DNA of 64,000 nt from NCBI GenBank assembly GCA_963781785.1, contig CAWAHD010000002.1, positions 2,232,001 through 2,296,000 of the forward strand. Direction: 5' to 3'. Numbering within the stretch: the first letter of the stretch is position 1; every line of letters starts with the position of its first letter. Position numbers and translations under genes: made by a program. This DNA is from CAWAHD01 sp963781785 (GTDB lineage Bacteria > Planctomycetota > Planctomycetia > Isosphaerales > Isosphaeraceae). The notes under the pieces were generated by a model. That model ran no database searches and had not been told where the DNA came from. It saw only the letters and a list, made by a program, of their open reading frames with translations. This document shows positions 45,801-57,800 of this stretch, one piece after another.

Positions 45801-48800
45801 CCGTCACGTTCGGCATCGCGTCCGGCGGTGCGCCCTTCTCTTACAGTTATGACTCGAGCTTCAGTCCGACGAACCTCATCTCGCAGTATTTCAACTCGAA
45901 CACCCAGACCGGCACGCTCACGACCGGCTCGACCGCGGTGACCGGGCTGTCCAGCACGAGTGGGTTGACCGCCGGCGAGGGGGTGCAGGGAACCGGCATC
46001 CAGAGCGGGACGACAATTTCCCAGATCAACTCCGGAACCTCCCTTGCCGGCACGCTCACCAGCGGGTCGACCTCGGTGGCCGGTCTGTCCAGCACGACCG
46101 GCCTGGCCGTCGGCCAGGAGGTCACCGGGACCGGAATCCCCGGCGGTACCACGATCACCGCGATCAATTCCACGACGACCAGCATCACGGGCAACCTGAC
46201 GAGTGGGTCCCCCATCGTGACCGGGTTGTCGAGTACCACCGGGCTCGGGCCGGGCGAGCCCGTGACGGCATCCGGCATCCCCACGGGCACCACGATCAGC
46301 CAGGTGAACTCGGGCGCCACACTGACCGGTACGCTCACCAGCGGGTCGACCGCGGTGACCGGGCTTTCGAGCACCAGCGGGCTGACGGCGGGCCAGTCGA
46401 TCACGGGCACTGGCATCCAGCCCGGCACCACGATCAGCCAGGTCAGCTCCTCCGTCACGGAGACCGGCACACTCACGAGCGGGTCGACCATCGTGAATGG
46501 ACTGCCGATCACAAACGGATTGCTCGTCGGCCAGAAAGTCACCGGGACTGGCATCCCCTCCGGCACGACCATCAGCCACTCAAGCGCAACCGCCAGTCTC
46601 ACCGAAAGCGGCGCGATCACGAATGGGTCGGCGACGGTGACGGGGTTGTCGAGTACCGCGGGGCTGGCGGTCGGCCAGGCCGTCACGGGGACCGGCATCA
46701 CCGCCGATACCTCGATTCTGTCAATTGACTCGAGCTCCCAGGTGACACTGAACCAGAACGCGACCGCCACCGGGTCGGAGACCCTAACGTTCCTCCCCGA
46801 GCTGATCATTACCGGCTCACTCACCGGCGGGTTGGCCACGGTGGGGATGACGAGTACAACCGGCCTGGCCGTCGGTCAGGCCGTGGTCGGGGCCGGTCTG
46901 CCGGCGGGCTCCACGATCAGCCAGATCAACTCGGCGACGACCCTGACCGGCACGCTTACCAGCGGTCAGTTCACGGTGGGCGTATCCAGCACGACCGGCC
47001 TGGTCCTCGGCCAGTTTGTGCAGGGGACCGGGATCCCCGCCGCAGCCACGATCAGCCAGATCAGTTCCTCCACAACCAATCTGACGGGCACACTGACCAA
47101 GAACTCTGCGGTCGTGACGGGGTTATCGAGTACCTCGGCGCTGGCCGTGGGTGAAGTCGTCACGGGGACCAACATCCCCGCCAACACGACGATTCTCTCG
47201 GTCGACTCCACCACCCAGGTGACGTTGAGCGCAAACGCCAGCGGCGGCGGTTCGACGGCTCTGTCGTTCCTCCCTTATGTCACCCTGAGCGCCGCGGCGA
47301 CCGCGGGCGGACAGCAGAGCGTGACATTCCTCTCGTACATCACGCTCAACCAGAACGCGTCGACCAATTTTTCGGAGGCTCTGACGTTCCCCGCGTATAT
47401 CACCCTCAGTGCGGCCGCGACCTCGACCGGGGCATCAAGCCTCACGTTCCTGCCGCAGTTGATCCTGACCGGCACGCTCGCCAGTGGGTCGCCGACGGTG
47501 AGTGGCTTGTCCAGTACCGACGGGCTGGTGGTCGGCGAGGAAGTCACGGGGAACGGGATCCCCGCCAACACGACGATCACCGCGATCAACGCCGGTCTTT
47601 CCCAGGTAACCCTGAGCCATCAGGCGACCTCGAACGGCGCGCAGACCCTGACGTTCCTCTCGTATCTGATCCTGAGCACGCCTGCGACCCAGGGCGGCTC
47701 GCAGACCCTGAGCTTGCTGCCCTATGTGACATTGAGCCAGGCCGCGACCCAGAGCGGATCGCAGACGCTCACGCTGCCGTCGGAAATGATCCTGACCGGG
47801 ACGCTCGAGAGCGGCTCGACGACGGTGAGTCTTGCGAGCACGACGGGCCTCAGCGTCGGTGAGGAAGTATCGGGTACGGGGATTGCCGTCGGCACGACAA
47901 TCAGCTCGATCGACGTCTCCAACTCACAGGTGACCCTGAACCAGGCCGCAACCGCCAGCGGGTCGCAAAACCTGGCGTTCTCGCCGCCTCAGATGATCCT
48001 GAGCCAGCCCGCGACCGCCAGCGGATTGGAAACGTTGACATTCCCTCCCACGTTGACCCTCAGCCTGCCTGCGACCGCCAGCGGGACCCAGGCCCTCACA
48101 TTCCTTTCCCAGGTCACCGTGGCCGGCACGCTCGCCAGCGGGTCGGACGTTGTGACCGGGCTGTCGAGTACGTCGGGACTGGCCGTCGGCGAATCGGTGA
48201 CGGGAACCGGCATCCCCGCCAACACGACAATCGTTTCCGTCGACACCAGCACGCAGGTCACCTTGAACGCGACCGCGACCGCCAGTGCGTCGGAAAACCT
48301 GACCTTCACATCGAGCGCGGGGGCGTCGATCGAGGCCATGCTGCTGGACAAGGGAACCTCCAGCAGCAACGTCGGCGCGTTCGTCCTGGGTGCGACGTTC
48401 GGCCCGGACGGCACCGTCGTCCAGGGGGCAGGTCTCTTTGCTTCCGGCGGGTCCGTGACCGTGAACGCAGATACTTTCGACACGTCCAGCACCGGAAGGA
48501 TCGTCTCCTACGGCGGAGCCACCATCGACGTCGAGAATGACAGCCCGGACTATCTCATCCTGGGACCGGTCACGATCCCGGACCTCGCCGGCGGAGTCGT
48601 GCTTTTCACCGGCAAGGCCGGGCAAAGTAGCGCGACGGGCGCCGGGATGACGATCGATGCCGTGGGGGCCAGTCAAACTCCAAGCATCACGATCGACAAT
48701 GCGTATCCCAACAACGTGGGAACGCCCCCGGGGGGAGGACAGTACGGGCCCGCGCTCTTCGTGACGGCCCCGATCGAGAACCTGGGAGGGCTGCTCCAGA

Positions 48801-51800
48801 TCACAAACGTGTACGGGTCGTGGGGCCAGGCCGCTCAGATCGACTGCCAGCAGGTGAATATCGACGTGCCCAACGGAGTTGCCGTCATTGTCGAGCCGCC
48901 GGGTACCCCGTATTTCGCCGGCGGTAACCCCTATTCGGAATGGGAAACCGCGATCAACTGGCCAGGCGGAAACCCGACAGGGGCGGGCTACCCGTCGACG
49001 TACAGCGCGGACCAGGCCATCGCCTATGTCGCGAATGCCGAGTATAACTCCGGCGGTACTTATACAAACGCTTCCGGTCTCACAGGGTACCTGATCGGCA
49101 CGGCCGGGGAGTCCAGTTCTGCAAATGTCGTGACATATCTCCAAAGTTACGTGTTCTTCGGCGACGGCCTCCCCTACACGGGAATTGGTGATGATTCTCC
49201 AGGCACGGCGAGCACGCAGTCGAGTGAAATCGGCGCCGGCTCCGGAAACTACCGGATCGGCAGCGGCGGGCCCAACAACAGCGATGGATTCTTCCCGCTC
49301 ATCCCGGTCGTGCCGGTCTCGGAAGCAACGCCCAGCTCGGAATCGGTGTCCCAGCAGTACGAAGCCGCCACCCTCTCCGGCAGCCAGAACAGCAGCGCAA
49401 TTTTCGGCGGACAGGTCGCCATCAAGGCCGACTACATCGATCTGGACGGCCCGATCACGGTCGGCCCCCCCAACAACTGGGCGCTCGATCTCCCCGCCTC
49501 GCTGAGTGCGCCCTACGATCAGGCCACCCAGACCGAGGGCATCCTGACCTATGACCTCCAGGAGTACATGAGCGAGATCCAGACAAACCCTCAGGCAAAC
49601 CCGCTGTTCGATATTCCTGTGTCGGATCTGGGGGCTCTCCCGTCCGGCGATTCCCAGATCACCGCACAGTATAACGCCCAGACCAACCAGATCATCGTCA
49701 ACAACATCACCGCATCCGCGGGCGGTGCCAACATCTACCTGGACGGGCAGATTATCAGCACCAATCTCTATGGGGAGCTTCACGTCAACGGCGGTCTGGG
49801 CCAGGTGAACGTGACCAACGAGACCGGGATCCCACTGACGGTCCAGAACGTGAACGCCGGCAGCACCCTGCCCGGCAGCGCCACGGTGAGCCAGGTTGAT
49901 ATCAAGGACTTGAGCTCTCCGGGTTCCGGCCAGGGCACACAAACCCTGTACGTTTATCAGGCCGGCCAGGGGATCTCAACATTCACAGGTGCCTACACCG
50001 ACACATTCAATACGCTGACCGGCACGCTCACGAGCGGCTCGAGCGTGGTGACCGGCGTGTCCAACACGACGGGCCTGGGGGTGGGTCAGCACGTGCTGGG
50101 AGCAGGTATCCCCGCCGGCGCGACGATCCAGGCGATCGACCCGGCCGATTCTCAAATCACACTCACGAGCGCCGCCACCGCCAGTGGCTTGCAGGTCCTG
50201 GCAGAAACCAGTGCGAGCGACGGCGGTTTCTCGGCCGTTGCGGGAACGTCGACGGATTTCACTCCCGAGGCAGGATTGCGGTGGGAGTGGATGGAGACGG
50301 CAAGCCTCAGCCGGTACAACGGTTCCAGCCCGACCGGGATACCGCTCAATCAGGACTGGACCTGGTCAGAGCCAGTCGGTGTGGCCAACGACCCCTGGCA
50401 ATACGAGAGCCAGTCCGGCGACTTGTCCCCGATCGTCAATTACGCGTCCGTTCCCCAGGGCTGGACCACTCTCGACTCCGGCGATGAGAACACCGTTTTT
50501 CAAGAGAATATCAGCGCGTCTTCCTATTATTTCCAGGAGTACGTCCATTATCACGGCGCGAGCAACGTGGGGGATACCGGCCATTATGGCTTCAAGATGA
50601 CGAGCGGCCCCGACTCCAGCGATAGCCAGACGTACGGACTCTGGATCTTTAACTACGAGTATTCCGCCACGCTCACGTTGACCATGTCGGTCAAGGCGGA
50701 CAATCCGATTGCGGTCGATTTCTTCGGTGCCGCGACGGGCTCGATCAATATCACATCCGATGCCCACGTGAGCCTCGATGGAACGATCACAAACCCCAGC
50801 GGCACCACGACGGTCAGTGCCCAGGGCGGCGTGTCGGTGGCGCCTGGCGTGACCATCAACACGAGCAACCTCACCCTGAACGACTCCGACGGCATCGGCA
50901 GCCCGACGCAGCCGTTCCTGGTGACCTTGCCCCCCAGCGGGGTACTCAATATCCAGGGCGGCAGCCTGGGCGTGTACATCCAGATCAATTCATCGGCACT
51001 CGTCGACCAGGTTTCTTCCGGCGACGCGACCGATGGCTACGGCGACGTTGTCATCAATGCGACCGGCGCCCTGGAACCAGACCCCGGGCTGCCGGCCGGC
51101 ACCGAAAACATTATCGGTAATAACATCACGCTCACCAGCAGCACCGGCGGAGTCGGCTCCCAGGCCGCGCCCCTGGTCATCGCCGCGGGATCGGCGCCGC
51201 CCGCCAGCGGCACCCAGGGCGGAGTCGTCAATATCACCGCGTTCGATGACATCGGCATCGAGCAGGTCGGCGGCGATCTCCTGGTCGGCAAGATCGCCTC
51301 GACCGCCAACGGCAATGTCTATCTCGACGTTCCCGACGGCCAGGTCCTCAACGCGCACGGCCAGACCGCGGCCCAGGCACTCAGCCAGACCCAGATTCAG
51401 CAGATCGCACAGAACCTCCAGTTGACGGCACTCACCGGCGCTCAGCAAAGCGAGAACCAGACTGTCTCGGCGTACGAGAGCAGTGTCGACGGCAATTACC
51501 AGCAGTACTGGCAACTGCTCCAGAATGGCACCGTTCAGGGTGGGACATTCACGCTCAATGAGTCGGCCATACCGGGATTTGCGGCGCGGACGGCCAGCGC
51601 GCTCGGCCTCAATGCATACGCGAACGGCTCTGACAGCACCATTCGCTTTAATTCCATGCCCAACTTGAGCACGGGCCAGCCGCTCGAGTACACCACGGTC
51701 GGTGCGCCGATCGGCGGCCTGGCCAATGGCACGACATACTACGCGATCGCCGGGCCGTTCGACTCGTACGTCGATCCGACCGACAGCACGATCCACATCA

Positions 51801-54800
51801 AGACCGGCCCCACCATGAGCACGGGTCAGGCGCTTGAGTACACTTCCACGGGCACGGCGATCGGCGGTTTGACGAGCGGCACGACGTACTACGCGATTGC
51901 GAGTTCGTTCCAGTCGTACGTCGATGGAACCGACAGCACCATCCATTTCAACACCAGCCCGAACCTGACGACCGGCCAGGCGATCGTCTACAACTCAACC
52001 GGCACCGCGATCGGCGGTCTGGTGAGTGGCAATACGTACTACGTGATCGTCCAGAGCCCGACGGTGATCCAGCTTGCCGCCACCCAGGCCGACGCCACCC
52101 AGGCAACGCCCGTTCCGATTGTGCTCGACCCGACTCAGGGCTCAGGCACCCAGACCCTGGGCAATTTCTCGATGGCGATCGTCCAACCGGTGAGCGCCAT
52201 GCTGAGCGGATCGAGGATCCAACTCGCCGCCTCGCTGGGCGATGCCCAGGCCGGCCGGTTTATCACGCTCGACCCCACGCAGGGCTCGGGGACGCAGACG
52301 CTGGGAGGTCTGTCGGTGGCTCTGGTACAGCCACCGGCAACCACGCTCTCCGGCTCGATCATTCAACTGGCGGCCTCGCTGGGCGATGCGCAGGCCGGCC
52401 GGTTTATCACGCTCGACCCCACGCAGAGCTCCGGCACGCAGATCCTGGGCAATTACTCCGTCGTTTCCGCCGGGCAGGAAGAGACATACGCCAGCGGACT
52501 GTATACGCAGACCGTTGCCTTCTTCGTCACGAACCTCGGCCCGACCTGGCCGACCTTGCCGGACTTCCAGACCTTCAATGCCCAGTTCCAGTACTCGATC
52601 CCCGACTTCGAGGCACTGGTCGACAGCGATTACCAACTGTACTGGCAATTGATCGATAACGGCAGCGTGCAGGACGGCACGTTCACCTTGAATCCCTCGG
52701 CCGTGCCGGCCTTCACCAGCCAGGCGGCCGCCGCTCTTGATATCGCCAACCCGACCGCCGCCCAGGTCGAAGCGTACGCCAGCACCCTGTACGACCAGAC
52801 GGTGACCTTCTTCGTCAACAACCTCGGTGCCTCGTGGATGAGCCTGAGCGAATTCCAGACGTTCGTGCCTCAGTTCCAGTATTCGGTCACCAACTTCGAG
52901 CCCGTGGTTGCCACCAATTATCAGCAGTACTGGCAGTTGCTTCAGGACGGATCCGTGTCCGGAGGCGTGTATACCCTTGCCGTCGAGTCGGCCTACGCAG
53001 CGCAGGCAGCCAACTCGCTCAATATCGACGTGAGCAGCGTCACGCCGGCCCAGGTAGACGCCTACGCAACCAACCTGTACCAGGAGACCGTGACCTTCTT
53101 CCAGGAGAACCTCGGTCCCACCTGGATGAGCCAGCCGGAATTCCAGACGTATAACAGCAATTACCAGTTCACCGTCGCCGAGTTCCAGAATCTGATCAAC
53201 GTCAACTACCAGCAATACTGGGTACTCGTGGCCAATGGCAGCGTGAATAGCGGCACGTTCACCCTGAATCCCTCGAGCGTGCCGACCTTTACCAGCCAGG
53301 CAGCCGCCGCGCTCGGCATCATGAATCCGACACCTCAGCAGGTCGAGGCCTACGCGAGCACGTTGTATCAACAGATCGTGACATTCTTTGCCACGAACCT
53401 CGGCTCGTCCTGGATGAGCCTGCCGGAATTCGCTGCGTTCAGTGCACAATTCCAGTACGTCGTGACGGCTGCGCAGATCATCCCCGCCCTCACGCAGAAT
53501 GCGGTCTGGACCGAGGAGCAACTGACGGCCGCGGTCGACCAGATCGCACTCAATCCCAATGCGCCGGTCGGAGTCGGAATTCCCAACGTCGTGGGGAACG
53601 TCGTGACGATCGACGCCCAGAGCGGCATCGGCACGACGGCCGCGCCGGTCCAGATCAACCTCACGGATCTGGTATCCGGAAATCTCACCCCCAAACAGAA
53701 GGCCGAGCTCGCCGTGGCCACGGCACCCGGCGATGTGCTGTACATCGGGCAGGATCCACAGGGCAACACATACACGTTTGCCTATGGCCAGCAGCCGCCC
53801 CAGGTGACCGAGATCACGGGGATCGACGTGGTGCAGACCTCCCCGCTCTTCGTGTCGGCCGCGACCGCGTTCAATGCGAATGTCGGCGGCGTGCTCTACG
53901 TGCAGAGCAGCACGCAGAACCTGATTCTCGGCTCGATCCAGGCCGGGATGAGCGTGGAGCTGGCGGCCGCGGGGAGCATCTTGAGCGCGGGAACGGCGAC
54001 TCCACAGATCTCGACGCCGGGCGACCTGACACTCCTGGCCGGCAGCGGTGATCTGGGGACTTCGACATCGCCCCTGGTCGTCCAGATCGGCGGGACGCTG
54101 GTCTCGGCCCACGCGGGCGGCGACATCAATCTCGACCAGGTAGCGGGGCAAGGCCCGGCAAATGGCAATCTGATCATTGAACAGATCGTCGCCGGAGGCA
54201 GCGCCACGATCACCGCCGACGGCTCGATCGAGAACGGCAACATGCTGACGGGGGGAACCCCCACGGCGACTCAGTGGAACGTTTCCGCCCCGAGCGTCAA
54301 GCTGGTGGCCGGTGCAGCAGGCGGCCCCGACGGCTCGATCGGCAGCCCGAGCGAGCCTCTGGTCGTGATCCCGGCTCTCAACACCACGTCGCTGTCGCTC
54401 ACCGCGATGGCCCTGAACGGGCTCTTTATCGATAGCCTCGGCACGCTGAATTCCTTGAACGCGAGCACCGCCACCGGCAATGCGACGGTCCAGGTTTTGA
54501 CGGGCGACGCGAATCTCGCCCTTATCAGCGATCCCTTCGGCCTCGTGACCCTCACCGCGCTCGGCTCGATCCTCGACGCGACCTCGGGAATGGACACCGA
54601 CATCGTCGCAACCAGCGTGATCTTGACTGCGACGAGCGGCACGATCGGACTGGTATCGGCCCCGGTACGGATCATCACGTCCGACGAGGGACCGGGCACC
54701 GTGACCGCTCATGCCCATGGCATCGTGAACCTTGACCAGGTGTCGGGCGACATGACGGTCGTCACCGTCATCTCCGACACGTCCGACGTCGTATTGAGCG

Positions 54801-57800
54801 CCCTAGGCTCGATCCTCTCCGACAACGGAATGGGTGTCACAACGAGCAATGTCGACGGCGTGAATCTCACCCTGACGGCCGTGGCGGGCTCGATTGGAAC
54901 CCCCAGCGCGAACCTCTTCATCCAGACGTCGTATTCGGGAATTTTAACGGGCGAATTGACGGCGGTCGGCCAGACCGGAGTGTACCTCACGCAGGTTTCC
55001 GGCGGCCTGATTGTGGCGCAGGCTGTCGCGACCACCGGCAATCTTGAGATCACGGTCGACAACACGTCACCGACGGGAGAGGGTCTGGAGCTCATCTCCG
55101 GAGGCACGATCAGCGCGCCCGATACCAGCCAAAGCAACGGCAACGTGCTCTTGAGGGTGGGTGGCAGCGTCTTCATCGCCGCCGGCAGCACGTTCTCCGC
55201 CGGCCAGAGCGTGACGATCAACGGCAACTACGTGAACGCCGTGCCCCCGGTCGGCATCCGGTTCGACATCGACACCGCGATTGTCGCTCCGATTGTCACG
55301 CTCATGGGCAACGATCAACCCGACACCTTCAACATCCAGGCGACCGCCTCGAATTCGACAATGACGATCGACGCCGGCACGGGTGTCAACACGTTCAACC
55401 TCGGCAGCAACGAGCCCTTGCAGGGCGGAATCGTGGACAACCTCAAGGGGGCGGAAATCCTCATGGGGAGTGGAGCCGACACGCTCAACGTCGACGACAC
55501 CGGCAGCACGATCTCCAAGACCGGAACACTCACAAGCTCGACCCTCACCGGCCTGAACATGGGCCCCGACGGGATCACGTTTAGCGGCCTGGCATTCGTC
55601 AACATCGATCTCGGCTCCGGCGGCAATACCTTCACCATCGCCAGCACGATTGCCGGCCAGACGTTTGTGAACAGCGGCACGGGCAATGACACGGTCAATG
55701 TCCAGACGACCAGCGGCCCGACGACGGTCAATACCGGGGGCGGGACCAATACCGTCAACGTCGGCAGCTTGAGCCCCGCGGTTGGCGGCATCGTTGACGG
55801 CATCCAGGGTGCGCTCACGGTCGACGGCAGCGGCGCCGACACCATGAACGTCGATGACACCGGCAGCACCATTGCCAAGTCGGGAACGCTCACAAAGGCG
55901 ACGCTCACCGGACTGAACATGGGCCCGCTGGGCATCACCTACTCTGGCCTCGCGACCGCCAGGATCAGCCTCGGCTCGGGCGGGAATACCTTCCTGATCG
56001 AAACGACCCACACGGGACAGACCATCCTCAACACCGGCACGGGAACCAATACGATCGACGTCCAGACAATCAGCGGCCCGACAAACGTCAATGGTCAAGG
56101 CGCGAGTGACACGATCAACGTGTCGAGCACCGCGCCCACGAGTGGCGGAGTCGTCAATCTGATCGGTGCGGTCCTGTCGGTGGACGGCGGCTCCGGCGTG
56201 AACACCGTCAACGTCGACGACACCGGCAGCACGGTCGCCAAGTCGGGAACGCTCACCGCAAACGCCCTCAGCGGCCTCGAGATGGGCGGAGTCTTGTCGT
56301 ATCAGAACCTGACAAATCTGAATATCTCGCTGGGCTCGGGCGGCAACACTTTCAGCGTGGTCGCGACCAGCGCCGTCACCAACACCGTGATCAAGACCGG
56401 CACGGGTCAGGATCAAGTCAGCGTGCTCGGCATCGCTGGCCCGCTCAACCTCGATGCGCAAGCCGGGCCCAACGTGGTCTATCTGGGCAGCACCGCGCTC
56501 AACAACGGTGGCACCCTCCAGACCATTTCTGCGCCCTTGACGATCAACGGCAGCGGCGCCGACACACTGAATGTCGACGACTCGGGTGACGCCCAGGCGC
56601 GGACGGGCACCCTGACCGCGACGGGCTTCACGGGGCTGGGCTTGAGCCCGTCCGGCGTCGACTATAGCGGCATGTCGGCGGTCAACTTCTCGCTCGGCAA
56701 AGGCAGTTACGATTTCACAATCGCCGGCACCATCCCCGGGACGACGAGCGTCGACACCGGAACAGGAAGCGGCATCTTCAACGTTCAGGCGATCAGCGGC
56801 CCGACGACCATCAATTCCACATTTGCCCCCAATACGATCAACGTCGGATCGCACACCCCGGCTCCGGGCGGTACGCTTGCGGGGATCGCGGCTCTCCTGA
56901 CCGTTCAAGGGGGCCAGTATTTCGATGTCGTCAACGTCGACGACTCGGGGGATCCGGCGAACGAATCGGCACAGTTGACCGGCTCGGCCCTCACCGGTCT
57001 GGGGATGGCCGACGGGATTGCCATGAGCCTGGTGAGCGCGCTCACGGTCAATCTCGGGTCCGGAACCAACACATTCCTGGTCGAGGGCACACCGCTCGGG
57101 CAGACGACGGTCAATGGCGGCAGCGGCGCGACGACGGTGAACATCCAGGCGATCGCAGGTCCGGCCACTTTCAACATGGGCTCCGGAGACAACACGATCG
57201 ACGTCGGCTCGCTGGCCCCTGCCTCGGGCGGAACGCTCGCTGGAATCGCGGCCGCCCTGAGCTTGAGCGGCGGCACGGGATCGACTTCACTCAACCTCGA
57301 TGATAGCGGGGATATGGCGGCCCGCACCGGCATCCTGGCCGCGACGTCGCTCAAGGGTCTGGGCATGCTGAAAGGAATCACCGAATCCGGAATGTCGTCG
57401 GTCGACCTGGCACTCGGGTCGGGCACAGTGAATTTGACCGTCGCCGGCACCGGCGCGCGGGAGCGACGATCACCACCGTCAACGGCAACGATACGTTTAA
57501 CATCCAGGCGGCCGCGGGTCCGCTCTCGATCTCCACCGGCCCGGGTAACGGCACATTCAATGTCGGCAGCCAGATGCCCACGATGGGCGGCACCTTGGGC
57601 GGCATCGTCGGCGCCCTCACTCTCAACCCCGGCGCCGGGACGAATACTCTGAATGTGGACGACAGCGGCGATGCGACCGCCCGCACGGCCACTCTGTCCG
57701 CGACCTCCTTGACCGGGATGGGGCTGGGAGCCGGCATCAACTACCAGAGCATGGCGTCTCTGAGTGTGCGCATGGGCCAGGGCAACGATACCTTCGACCT

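Noticed and set aside
47924..54718. Minus-strand frames of 672 and 858 codons opposite the giant gene
   Set aside because: High-GC codon bias leaves the opposite strand open. These lack domains and mirror the repeat pattern of the plus-strand protein.
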